A stretch of 64,000 bases of DNA. Source: Setophaga petechia (lineage: Eukaryota; Chordata; Aves; Passeriformes; Parulidae). Position 1 is the stretch's first letter, and every line of letters begins with the position of its first letter. The notes under the pieces are model-generated. The model saw nothing but the letters and a program-made list of their open reading frames with translations. It did not search any database and was not told the origin of the DNA. The stretch is from NCBI GenBank assembly GCA_024362935.1, contig JANCRA010000016.1, forward strand, positions 17,591,165 through 17,655,164. Reading direction: 5' to 3'. The translations under genes and the position numbers were made by a program. This document shows, in pieces, positions 51,470 to 64,000 of this stretch.

Positions 51470-52035
51470 AGGACATTGAGGTGTAGGGGCTCAGTGAGGA
51501 GTATGGGAGTTAGGGGGCTGTGGGGGCACTGAGGTGTGGGGGGCTCTGTGAGGGGTATGGGAGTTATGGGGGCTCTGAGGTGTAGGGTCTCAGAGATCTG
51601 GGAGTTATGGGGCTATGGGGGCATTGAGATGTAGGGTCTCAGTGAGGGATATGGGAGTTATGGGGCTCTGAGGGCATTGAGGGGTAGGGACTCAGTGAGG
51701 GATATGGCAGTTCTGAGGCTTGGGGGCATTGAGGTGTAGGGTATTAGTGAGGGATATGGGAGTTATGGGAGCATTGAGGGGTTTGAGGTGTAGGGTCTCA
51801 GTGAGGGATACAGGAGTTATGGGGGCTCTGAGGTGTAGGGAATTAGTGAGGGATACAGGAGTTATGGGGGCATTGAGGTGTAGGGGTTCAGTGAGGGATA
51901 CAGGAGTTATGGGGGCATTGAGGTGTAGGGGTTCAGTGAGGGATACAGGAGTTATGGGGGCATTGAGGGGTTTGAGGTGTGGGGTCTCAGTGAGGGATGC
52001 AGGAGTTGTGGGGGCTCTGAGGGATTTGTGGCTTG
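51470..52035. repeat. About 54-bp minisatellite, about 10 copies
   Basis: The unit reads TTGAGGTGTAGGGTCTCAGT then GAGGGATATGGGAGTTATGG then GGGCTCTGAGGGCA. It is G-rich on the transcribed sense strand and ends about 180 bp before exon 4. Confidence 0.94.
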
Positions 52036-52084
52036 AGACTCCATATCCCTCCTTGCTTTCAAAGCCCCCCCAGCCCTCCAAGCT

Positions 52085-52148
52085 ACCAAAGAATTAAACT
52101 TCCTGTGTAACACATCAAGGTGCCTCCGACAGGGATTTTGGGGTGCAG
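52085..52148. repeat. Right flank of duplicated segment, upstream of exon 4
   Basis: CAAAGAATTAAACTTCCTGT, AAGGTGCCTCCGACAGGGAT and TTTGGGGTGCAGTGCC echo 51398-51469. The segment ends about 65 bp before the exon 4 acceptor. Confidence 0.8.
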
Positions 52149-52191
52149 TGCCAGGGGTGCTTTCCTCCCCATGGCCCTGTCCCCATGCTGA

Positions 52192-53470
<1,279 letters not shown>

Positions 53471-56400
53471 GACCCAGCACTGTCAGTGAGAGAGGCCAGG
53501 GCTCTGTTCCATTGCCCCTCATGCCCATCCATGCACTCCCACACCCTCAGGAGGAAACAGCAGCAGGATCAGTTAACAGCAGGGCAGGGAGATGGTTGTT
53601 GTTGTCTCTGCCTGTCATTGTACACCAACGTTATCAATGTCAGCAGTACCTAAAATTTTAAGTCACTTCTTCCTTTCCCACATCTTGTTCCAAATCCCAA
53701 GTGAATGTTCCAGAATGTGCAGCTTTTGTTTAGCAAGTGCTCTCTTTGAAAGTATCCAAATTATTCACTCCAGTGCTCTGAGTGAAGCTGCAGAACAGCC
53801 CCCAAAGCCCAGATCAAGGCTCAGAGCTCAGAGCAGGTTCCCCAGGTAGCTGTGGAATTAATGGCACCATTGCTGGGCTGCAGAATGGAGGGCACAGCCA
53901 GAAATGTCACATCTGATCAGACTGCCACAGTCAATGAATCCGTGAGCTGGGCAGGGCATCCAGAAAATGCAGCTGCCCTCAGTTATGGGGCTGGGGAGGT
54001 TTTGTGGCCAGGGTCCTGTGGGTACATTTGAGCTGGAGATTAGCAAGAGGAATTGTTCCTATTCTGACCCTACCAGGTGCAGTTTAGGTGAGAGGGGAGC
54101 TGTGACTCAAATGGGGAAACTGTGACCAGCAGGCCCTGCTCAGGTGAATTTTGAGTTCAGGGAGGGGGTGGGATGACCTTGGAACAGGTTTGAGACACAG
54201 GAATTCCATTGGGAAGAGAGCAGGGCAGAGAGGAAGAGCAAAGGAGACCAGAGGTTGACTCGTGCTTGGAGCATAGGGAAGATCCCAAACCACAGCTAGA
54301 GCTAAAGGAGGGGGAGTGCCCAGGAGAAGAGTGTGGAGGCCTGGCCTGCATCCAGAGCATCCAGAGTTTTAGCTCTGTGTCACAGCTGAGCCAGGCTGAT
54401 CCCCACAGAGAGCAGGGCACGCCAAAGAGAAGGACACTGCAGCACTGGGAGTGCAGGCTGATCAAATCTCAGGATGCAGAGTGTTTATTCAAATGTGTTT
54501 GAAGTAGCACAGAAGTCAAGGACTGATCTGCAAAGCCAACCACCTGGGCAGCCTGGCACTGCCAGCCCTGCACCTGCAGCACCGGGCACTCCGGGCTCTG
54601 CCTCCAGCCTGTGCTCACACAAGGGCACAGCTCGACCCTGGCACTTGGATCCCAGGCAGGGCTCAGGGAAATCAGTGCCCAGGAAGGCAGCAGGGACTGC
54701 AGAGGGGGTGCCAGGGGCAGTGAGGAGTGTGAAAGCCTCGTTAGAATGTGGGGATGTGAGTGAGAGGGTTACCAGACCCAGGAGAGGAGCTCTGGCAGAG
54801 GGGACAGGGCTGAACCAAGGGTGTATTTCCTGTGGCAGGTTCATCTCCCCAAGTTATCCTGTGAGGATCAAAGCCTCAGGGATTGAGTGCATTCATTTTC
54901 CTCTTGCAAATGGGACAAATGATGGCCTAAAAACAAATATGTATTTACTTTGTGCATTCCTTAGCACTTGAATAGCCATGATTAAAATGAGGCTGCTGTG
55001 TGATTTGCAGCCCTGCAACTCAATTTAGTTCAGTCCTCCTGGGACAAGGTGTCTGCTGAAGCAGATTAGAGAGAGAATCTCAACAAGTTTGGAGGTTGAT
55101 TGGTGGAGCCAGCAGCAATTGAGAGACCTCTGCTGAGCACCCTGTGGGCTCTGCCTGTCCCTCAGCACAGCTCAGCCTGCAGGGGCCTGGGGAGCTGTGC
55201 TGGGAGTGGCCAAGGAAAGGGACACCATGGAGAGGGAGAGGGACAGCACAAACACAGACAGGAGAGGAGGTTACAGCTGGCACTGCCCTGGGAGGCTCAG
55301 CTGTGCAGCACCCTCAGGACAAGGTCAGGAGTGGGTTTTTGGGGAGGTTTCAGATTGTCCAGACCTCTGCCAACCCACTGGTTCTTCCCTTGGACAAGCA
55401 GGGCTTTGGAAAAGAGGAATGAAAGCCCAGCTGTGCTGTCTGTTGGCTTGAGGAGCAGGCTTGTCTCACTCTGCCTTGGATTCTCTGAACACTGGGATAT
55501 TCAATCCCTGTCAGAATCTCCTCCTGGTCCTCTCACTTCATGCTGTGCTGGTTGTGCAAGGCAGGGCTGGGTGGATCCATGTGGAGGCAGGAACCATGGG
55601 GAATTCAGAGGGAATGGCCCCCTCCAACCCAGCTGCTGAGGTTGCTGGGTACCAGAGCACAGTCCCTGTGGCACAGAGCCCTCCCAGCACAGGGAGGGGG
55701 CACAGCCATGGTGCAGGGCCAGCCCTGGCCCTCCAGATGGGAGCAGCTCTTTGGATGGTCCCTCTGAAGGGACTCTGACCTCCAGCCCCAGAGGCAAAGT
55801 GAGGAGGGACCTGTCTGTGCCAGCACAGCATCAGGAGCTGAGCTTCTCTCTTAACCTCACCTGCGGTTTAACTCCACAGTATCCTGGCATGTTTCCTGCA
55901 ATGAGACACCACCACAGCTCCTTCCTGAGGGATTCTGGCAGAACAATGTCCCCAGGTGCTGTTGTGCAGTGTGGTGCTGTACCTGAATGGATGGGACAGC
56001 TCTGACCAAGAGCTGAGCCTTGGTTCTCACCCAGGGCTCCCTGGCACAGTGCTCAGCTGGGCACACCCTCCTGGCTGCCCAGAGCCTCACTGAGCTCATC
56101 TCTGCTCCCACATTCATTTTCTGTCACATCAGTGGCTTCAAAGAGTTTATTTTTGAGCCCATGAGTGCCAGAGCTGGTGCAGGTACTGGTGAAGGGGGTC
56201 AAGGAGAGCAGCAGGGGTACAAGACCCTCTGCAGCTGTTCATGGATCAGCTCCAGCCTTTACTTCATCCCTGGCTGCAGAATTCCCCCCCAGGCTGTGTA
56301 ACTGTGGCTCACATCAGAGGAAGATCTTCCCTGCCCAGGAGAGGAATAAACCAGCCAGATATCCCTGTTATTTTCATGCTTTTTGCAGGTTCTCCTAATA

Positions 56401-56574
56401 ATTTCTTTCCCTAATCCTGCAGCTCAGCTGGATTAGTATTTCTGTCAAGTCACCCTCTCCTCCTCCCCAATGCTCTGTAACCTTGAGGGTGGGGAGGGTG
56501 ATGGTGCTGCTCCCTGCAGCTCCTTGGAGCAGGCAGAGCTCAGCCCCCATTGTGAGAAATGATGCTCACTTCCA
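53471..56574. other. Intron 4 unique sequence
   Basis: This is long non-repetitive stretch. No HCN4 exon 5 signal or other gene was recognised on either strand. Confidence 0.5.
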
Positions 56575-56870
56575 AAAATTAAAAGGTTTATTAAAACCTT
56601 ATCAAAAATACAGCAGAAGACTGAATAGAGAAAATATTACAGTGCCAGGAGCAGAGGATTTTTCCCACCATGTGCTCATTCACACAATGGAGGTTTTGCC
56701 TTTTAACCCTTTAGCCTCTCCCAAAGGTCTGTCCATTGAATCCAGTGGTGGAGATCCCTTCCTGACATCTTGACTGGAGCTCAGCTGCTGCCACAGTAAG
56801 GAGCTGACCCTCCCAAATATCCCAAACCCAGGGCACCCCTGATAACAACAAAAGAGGAGTGAAATTTAAC
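56575..56870 (-). mobile_element. LTR-like fragment
   Basis: AAATTAAAAGGTTTATTAAA begins a stretch resembling the 3' part of a passerine retroviral LTR in reverse orientation (TTTATT is AATAAA on the minus strand). Ends were not defined and no viral genes are present. Confidence 0.35.
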
Positions 56871-57074
56871 TATAAATCTGTAAAACTTCTCTTAACACAT
56901 ATACATGATATTTACCTTTTAATTGTGAGAGTCAGCCATCACACCACTCATCTGTCCCAGTCAGGGTCACTGTCCCATCCCAGTGGGTGCAGGGAGGTTC
57001 AGCTCCTCAGGAACACCCAGAGCAGGGATTGCTGCTGGTGCCTTGTGAAGGCTGACCTAGAACAGAGACTAGAT

Positions 57075-57398
57075 TGAACTAAAAAATAAAGCAGGGATTT
57101 ATTTAAAAGGATCTCCTCAATGGATCCACCTTGGGCAGCACAACCCAGAATGGCCACAAAATGGACAACTGGTCATGGGGTCTCACACTTTTATAAGTTT
57201 TGGCCCATTTGCATATTGGAGTTAATTGTCCAATTACAGCTCCAGCCCATGCAGTCCCATCCTTCTTGTTTTCTCTCTTTGGTCCATGTTGTTAATGCCC
57301 TTAGGCCTGAGATTTGGATCATTTCTCCTTGGTCCCCAGCTGGAGCAGGAATTGTTTTGTGTCCCTGCTCTGTGCAGAGAGCTCACCATCCCCTAACA
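57075..57398 (-). mobile_element. Probable solo LTR (minus strand), 324 bp
   Basis: Read on the minus strand the segment starts TGTTAGGGGATGG at 57398 and ends TTCA at 57075 (TG...CA ends). A TATAAAAG box lies at 57188-57195 and AATAAA at 57098-57103, about 90 bp apart as in LTRs. The 3' boundary is less certain than the 5' one, and I could not verify a target-site duplication. Confidence 0.5.
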
Positions 57399-58197
57399 TG
57401 AAGCCCAGACCCACCCACTAAAGCAGCACAAAATCAGAAAAATATAAAACCCAAAACCTGAGGCATCACTGAGAGGCAGGGCTTGCTGCTGTCAGCACTG
57501 CAGAGCCACTGAAGCCCCAATCTCTCCTTCCAGAGTCTCATCTCCCCTCAGGACCTGCTCTCCCCACTCCTCTTCCTCCCTGAGCAGCCCATGCAGTGCC
57601 TCTTGTTCTTAAAATGCCTCTTGACTCTGGCCAGGGACTTCACTTTCCCTTGTCACTGGGCTCTTCACAGCCTCTTTGGGGCACAGTGACACCCCAGTAA
57701 TGCTCCTATGGAAATCCTCATGCTCAAGGGCTCCTTTTCTTGTTAAAGCAGAGCTCTCAAACATGGCCATGTTTACCATACTGAGATCAGAAGTGTTACC
57801 AGCAGTGTGTCTGAAGCAGCAGGTGCTGCAGCAGGGTTGCAGGGGGACACTGAAGACAGAATCCCTCCAGAATCCCTGCAGAGCACTGCCAGCACCCCTC
57901 AGCTGCTCACCCCTCTGCTCACCCCTCAGCTCATCCCTGCTCTGCCTGTCCAAGCACTGCACTGTGCACTGGAGCACTGCAGCCCCTCTGCCAGCACCCT
58001 GAGCTCAGCAGAGAGAAACTGGGGAAGGTTCAGTCATGGGGAAGGCTGGAATAAAACAACTGGAATGTTCTATCCCTGCTGGGGATGCTGGACCTGGATT
58101 TGTGGGGGGAAAATCCAGACAGTGCCCTTGGCCTGCCCACTGCTCTGAGAGCTGGGGACCTGTCCTGGGGCTCAGGCAGTCCTTGCTCCTTCTTGGA
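57399..58197. other. Intron 4 unique sequence
   Basis: Nothing was recognised beyond short open frames. Confidence 0.45.
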
Positions 58198-58415
58198 GCA
58201 ATATAATAGAGTAAAATAATAGTGTAGCTATATAATAGCTATATCATAATAGTATAATAATGATAGTATTTTGTATACTATACTATAGAATAGTAATGAT
58301 GATAGCAATATAATAATAGTAAAATAATAGTTTTAGTCTAATAGTTTTAGTCTAATACTAAAATAATAGTTTTATTATCTAATAGTAAAATAATAGTTTT
58401 ATTAGCAACAAGTTT
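58198..58415. repeat. A/T-rich simple repeat (AATAGTA-type)
   Basis: Irregular AATAGT and TAGTAAAATAATAGTTTTA units run for about 215 bp. Confidence 0.9.
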
Positions 58416-60388
58416 AAAGAGTGATTTGAGCTTTTTTATGGTCCATGAGGAAACAGTGGAACTCACAGCTCCAAGGTGATGCAGAGTTCCAGAGTCTCAT
58501 TAACCTCAGAATATTTAGACAAATTGACTTGAGGAAAACCCTTCAGGTGTTGCTGAGTGCCCAGATGCAGATCCAGCCCCTGGCATGGGAATCCCAGATC
58601 TGCTTTGTCAGTGGGCAGGAGCTGGAGTCCTGCTCCCCATGAGCCTGAGCAGTGAACTGGGGGCCCAGATCCTTCCTGGGTAATCCCACCAGCCTGGCAC
58701 CGTGCCCACAGGGCTGATTAACCCTTTCCTGGGGCTGTGGTGGGCACAGACACTCTGTGGTGGCTCTGGGGGCCTGCAGTGGGCACACACTGCCACTGCT
58801 CCCTGCCACTGAGCTGCCAGGGGGAACCTCACATGCTCTGCCACTCTGGGCAGGGTTGGAAGTGACATTCCCAAGAGGATTGGTCACCAGGATGTCCTCA
58901 GGGATTGTCCCCACATCCCCTGAGCTCCCAGGCTTCTGGAGGAGTCTCCTCCTGAGCCAGCAGCCACGGTGGAGGTCAGGGGAGCTGCAGAGCTCACCCA
59001 CTCCTTGGGCAATGTGTGTGAAGGAGAGGGCAGGGAGTGCAGCACTCCACAAATTAAAGGTGTTTGCAGCACTTAATCAAATGCAAAATGTAATCAAATT
59101 TCCTAATTGGAAAAAGTTTGGAGAGCCTGGCTTTACCCTGTCGTGCCAGCACTGGGTTTGTGTTCCCTCTGTGCAGAGATGGCCTGAGCACTGCTGTGTG
59201 CCACACTACTGTCAATCAGAGCAGCCTGGGCTGATAACAAGGCTGATAAAGGATGGCTGCAGTGATGGTGTCAGGGCCCTGCTGTGCCCTGGGCCTGGGC
59301 ACTGCCCCAGGGCACCTTTGCTGTTCTGCAGTCAGGGGCTTCTGGCTGCTTTGCAGAGCCCAAAGAATGCAAGAAACAGGTAATGGGGTGTTTGTGTCAG
59401 CCAGAAACTCAGAAATTGTGTCAGTTGGTTCAGGTTTGTTTAATCCTTTCCCTGAAAGAACCCTGGGTTGGTTGTAAAACAGAAATGTTTCAGAAATCCT
59501 TGAGGTGCAAACTGCCTTAACCAGACCAGGGCTGAGCAGTTCCAGCTCCTGCAGGAGAATCTGTCATTGGTGGATTTAAACTTGGTTTAATGGTTCACCC
59601 ATTGCTGAGAGCAGGCTCATTCTGAGGCTGTAAAACATGGCAGAAACAGCTCAGACTGTGACATCTCCACCTGGGCCTGGAGGGCAGACAGGTCCTTCTG
59701 CCCTGTGACCACCATGACCACCTGCCTGTGCTGTGATGGCAAGGGAACCTCCCTGCCTTGGCAGCTCTTCCACCCCAGGGAGGGGTTTCAGACTTCAGTA
59801 CCAGTCTGGGAATTCATGCTGGCACTGGAGCTGTACATCAATAAATAAATAGATAAATAGATAAATAAATAAATGAATAAATAGCTGATGCTGCAGCACA
59901 CACAGCCCTGCTCCCCTGTCCCCATCTCCAGCCTTTAGGGGCACGTCTCACCTCATTCCCCCACTTCTGCTCTGCTCCTGGTCCCTTTGCCCTGTCCCAT
60001 TCTGGATGTGTGGCTCCAGTGACCTGACATCTCCACAGTGTCCTGGGATACTTCTAAAGATGAATTGACCATGGCCAGAAGTGTCCTGTGCTGGCCTGGT
60101 GCCTTCTGGCAGGATGTGGCATCTCCAGCCCAGCCAGGCACTCCCTCCAGGGCCATTCCCAGGGAAACCAGGCTGTTCCATGGCCCTGATGTGCAGGTTT
60201 GTCCATATTGCATCCCCTGGCATGCACAGGATTTTTCCTTAGACCACGACATTTCATGCAGAGGGATTTGTCCCACAGCTCCTGCACTTGCCTTCCTCAG
60301 AGCCCTGAGCAGCAGAGATGTCAGAGGCAGACAGGGGGTTCATCAGGCTCATTATTGACCCTGCTCAGCCCACTGCCACCTCCCAGGC
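58416..60388. other. Intron 4 unique sequence with (AAAT)n
   Basis: This is unique sequence apart from an AAAT/AGAT tetranucleotide run at 59838-59883. No exon was recognised. Confidence 0.5.
59838..59883. repeat. (AAAT)n microsatellite
   Basis: Eleven or so AAAT units are interrupted by AGAT and AATG. Confidence 0.95.
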
Positions 60389-61001
60389 CAGGAATGGGAC
60401 TGTCCAAAATCCCTGCCTGAACAGGAATGGGGTTCTCCAAAATCCCTGCTTGAACAGGAATGGGATTGTCCAAAATCCCTGCCTGAACAGGAATGGGACT
60501 GTCCAAAATCAGTGCCTGAACAGGAATGGGATTGCCCAAAATCCCTGCCTGAACAGGAATGGGACTGTCCAAAATCAGTGCCTGAACAGGAATGGGATTG
60601 CCCAAAATCTGTGCCTGAACAGGAATGGGGTTCTCCAAAATCCCTGCTTGAACAGGAATGGGATTGCCCAAAATCTCTACCTGAATGGGACTATCCAAAA
60701 TTCCTGCCTGAGCAGGAATAGGATTGTCCAAAATCTCTACCTGAATGGGACTATCCAAAATTCCTGCCTGAGCAGGAATAGGATTGTCCAAAATCTCTAC
60801 CTGAATGGGACTATCCAAAATCCCTGCCTGAACAGGAATGGGATTGTCCAAAATCAGTCCCTGAACAGAAATGGGACTGTCCAAAATCTGTGCCTGAACA
60901 GGAATGGGATTCTCCAAAATCAGTGCCTGAACAGGAATGGGATTCTCCAAAATCCCTGCCTGAACAGGAATGGGATTCTCCAAAATCCCTGCCTGAACAG
61001 G
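60389..61001. repeat. 33-bp minisatellite, about 18 copies
   Basis: The unit reads CCTGAACAGGAATGGGATTG then TCCAAAATCCCTG. A shortened copy type (CTACCTGAATGGGACTATCC) occurs three times near 60670-60820 as part of a longer higher-order unit. The period is a multiple of 3, so frames stay open on both strands. Confidence 0.97.
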
Positions 61002-64000
61002 AGCTGATGGGAGCGAGGAGAGGCAACTCTCAGCCATCCCCAGTGCCAGGAATGTGGACAGGAAGTGAGAGAAAGGCTCCAGGAATTGTCTGTACCACAG
61101 CAAGAGATCAGGAGCCCGACCTTGGGTGAGATAATTCCCCAGGGTACTGTGCAGTAAGGGAAAGTGTTGCAGGTTTCCCAGGAGGTGACACTTAGAAGTC
61201 ATTTTCTGGTGGAAATCTGACAAAATGAGCACAATGAGGCAGGGCCATGGTGCAGGAATCAATGAGTGCAGCCTTTGGAAAGGCTCACAACCAGGACATC
61301 ACACAAAGCTCTTGCAGAATGGAGGTAGCTGCCAGCTTTTTTTTTTTTGTCACAGAACTTCTGTTGTTCCTTAAACCCCTCCTGTGACTCCATGAGAATG
61401 ACCATGAGTAAGCTGTAGGATGGAATAGATCCTGAGGGTAGGAATATGAATGGTTTAAGAGAGAAAAAAACCCCAGAAGTCAGCATTTCCTTGGGTTTGA
61501 TGATTCCTGAATGCTGGGGAGCTGCACTGTTTGACTCCTAACCAGAGACCAGAGAAAATAAACCAAAGATAGCCCTGTGTCCTGTCAGCAGCTCCATGTG
61601 GTGGATCCCATGGGCTGACCTTCCCCTTGGAGAACCCAGCACTGCTCAGGGTGGCTCCTAGGGCTCCTTCCCTGAGCTGAAATGCTCCTCTGGAGCCTCC
61701 TGCTCCTCCCACAGCTGCATCTCTGGTGGCTTCTGTGGGCTCCAGATGTGGAGATGTTTGTGAGTGGGATTAACCCCAGTGCCACAGTGATCTCAGGTTA
61801 ATCCTGGGAGGATCCAAGCAGTGCCAGGATCATGGGATGGGCAGGGTTTAGAGGGACCCTCAGGGATCATGGAGCCCTGGACAGGACACCCCAATAACTC
61901 CCCTGTGCTTGGTGGTTTTCACCTTCAGAACTGGGGCAGGGTTGAGCCTGTTCAGTGATTTATCCCTGGTGGGTATTGAGGGCATGGAAGGAGTTAAAAA
62001 TACTCAGTTCTCTTTGGGCTGTGAGTGTCAGAGCTTTGCTAGAAAGGGAGGGAAGTGGTGAGAGAGGAGGGAAAGTGGCCAGCTAGAGGAGCAAAAATCC
62101 TCAGCTGAATGGTTTCCTTTTGATATATTAATACCTCCTTCAAGGGCTATTTGAGGAAAAACAGACTTAAGAAAATGAGCTGGGATTTAAATGGGCTCGA
62201 TTGTCTTCAGAGAGATTGAAATAATTCCTAAATGAGTGTTTTTAGTTGAACTCAGAGAGGCCACTAAGCTCTGAGCACAGGTCAGGCTGGGGACAGGGAG
62301 ACAAGTGGGAGGCTGAGCAGAGAGGAGGAGGAGGGAGGAAGGGAAGGCACTGTCAGGGGGGCCTGGCCATGGCTGGAAGGCAGCAAAGGGACTCCAAGTG
62401 GCTCTAGAGAGGGCCAGCTGAGCATGGCATCATCTGCCTGACCCCACAAGAGCGGGGCCTTCAGCAGCTCCAAGGGAAGGGGGAAAACCCCAGTGAATCC
62501 TCAGTTTCTCAGCCGTGGAAAGAAGGGGTTGATGCTTTCAATTCTGACTCAAGGGAGAGCTGAGGGCCCCAAAACCCTCGTGGCTGAGAGGAGGAGAGAC
62601 AAGATCTCCCTCTCCTTAACCACGACAGAGAATGATGGTTCCTTATTTCACAGCTTGCTTTTATAACCCTGATTTCCATTTGCACCTTTATTTGTGGGGG
62701 AGTAAATTTGTCCTGTTTTCCCTGGGAGCCTTATCTGGGGACAGCGGTGACAGGGGACTCTGACAAGCCCTGGGGACACTGCAGAGCAGTAATTTATTGC
62801 TCGTTGTTGCAAAGCCATAAATCCATGTTCAGTGGTGAATAAGCAGAGTCCCAGTCACCCCATCCAGCCTGTGCTGGTGAATTTTTGGAGCGTGGGGATG
62901 TTTTTCCCAAGGAGCAAAGGGCAGTTAAGATGGACAGCAAGTGCCAGTGGAGCAGAGGACAGGGACAGGGGCAGGTGGCTGCAGCAGGTGAGGAGAGGCT
63001 CCTGGTGACACTGGTCACTGCTCCAGCTCAATCACTGCACTAAAGCTGAGAGCCTCAGGGGATATTTTTGGCAAATCATTTATTCAACAAAAATGCAGCA
63101 TTAAAGCGAGCAGAGCTCATGGTGGATTTTAGATGAATTTATTAAACCTGAGTCAGCAGAAGCTCGTGCCTCATGATTTCCCTTTCCCTGGTGAGAGTCC
63201 CACACATCCTGTGCCTGGTTTGCCAGGTCCCATGGCTGTGTCAGGCTGCAGTGCCTCTCCAGTGGCAGGAGACATCAAAACCCCTGAAACCTTCTGCTTG
63301 GAGCACCATAACCTCCAAAACTCTCTCTGGGTGAGTTGCCCACAAGGGAGCTGCTGTCCTCCACTCTGCTGCTGCTTTCCCCTTCCTTCCCCTGCCTCAT
63401 TTCCTTGGGGCACCCAGCACATCCTGAGCTGCCACAGCCATCCCTGCAGAGCCTGAGCCACACAGGTGACAAAGGGCCAGTGGCAGGTGGGGATCCCCTT
63501 GCCTTTGGTCAGGCTGGAGGGATCAGGAGCATTTCCAGGCAGTTTCTGTGCTTTGGGAATGCCAGGAAGCCCCGAGTGTCCCCTCTGCCTCCTTGGCTCC
63601 TTGGAGTGATGCCCTCTGGTGCATGGTGGCAGTGCCAGCACAGGCTGTCCCTGGAGCAGGAGCCGGGGCTCTAACGAGCACAACTTCACTAAGCAGGCTC
63701 TCCTGCACTAAAGGGACATTCAGGGACACATTTATCAGGGAGAAGAGGGGAAATAGGGCTGGGAAAGGAGCAGCACGGTCCTTCTGTCAGCAATTAGTGC
63801 AGTACACACTGAGGATTGTGTCCTGTACTGACAGGAGTGTGACCATTCCCTGCACACACCTTGTCCTGCAGCACCTGCAGGGCAGCAGGACCCTGGTACA
63901 GCCCTGGCCCTTGAGGAGGAGCCCTTTACCCACAGAAAGCACCATCCATCCCCAAAGCTCTGCCATCAGCCACAGTGTGCCCTGTATTCCACTGGAACTG
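61002..64000. other. Intron 4, last 3 kb of window
   Basis: This is unique sequence. An A/T-richer island at 62095-62260 looks conserved by composition only. A T-rich run lies at 61339-61349. No HCN4 exon 5 was found. Confidence 0.5.

Noticed and set aside
60389..61001. Repeat protein encoded by the 33-bp array
   Set aside because: Both strands are open only because the period is a multiple of 3; it lies deep in an intron without splice or start signals.

Overview
The window is vertebrate nuclear DNA, almost certainly from a bird and probably a songbird. The evidence is three spliced exons of one ion-channel gene separated by multi-kilobase introns, minus-strand CR1 (chicken repeat 1 family) pieces, LTR-like elements resembling passerine retroviral repeats, and very many GC-rich minisatellites. 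The lineage is inferred from repeat style; no database search was made. Nothing prokaryotic is present.

The only protein-coding gene supported is HCN4, the hyperpolarisation-activated cyclic-nucleotide-gated (pacemaker) cation channel, on the + strand. Three internal exons are intact: 6029-6452 (S1 to the S4-S5 linker), 41753-41914 (S5 and turret) and 52213-52431 (pore helix, GYG filter, S6 and start of the C-linker). Their lengths of 424, 162 and 219 bp equal those I recall for mammalian HCN4 exons 2-4. All six splice sites are AG/GT and the frame is open for 268 codons. Exon 1 lies before base 1 and exons 5-8 (rest of C-linker, cAMP-binding domain, C-terminus) lie beyond base 64000.

Layout: intron 1 (end only) 1-6028, with a 17-bp minisatellite and a 42-bp repeat; exon 2; intron 2 of 35.3 kb (6453-41752), which carries most of the minisatellites, several LTR-like elements, a CR1 nested inside an older dispersed element, and an inverted repeat; exon 3; intron 3 of 10.3 kb (41915-52212), starting with about 640 bp of almost pure A/T; exon 4, squeezed between two minisatellites; intron 4 (start only) 52432-64000.

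The most distinctive feature is the density of tandem repeats: more than twenty sequence-unrelated arrays, at least eight with units of 30-33 bp. Many keep long reading frames open only because of their periodicity; these are not genes. I found no credible new coding system. The findings worth checking are repeat architecture around exons, nested transposons, an inverted repeat, and a Gln after the HCN4 selectivity filter.
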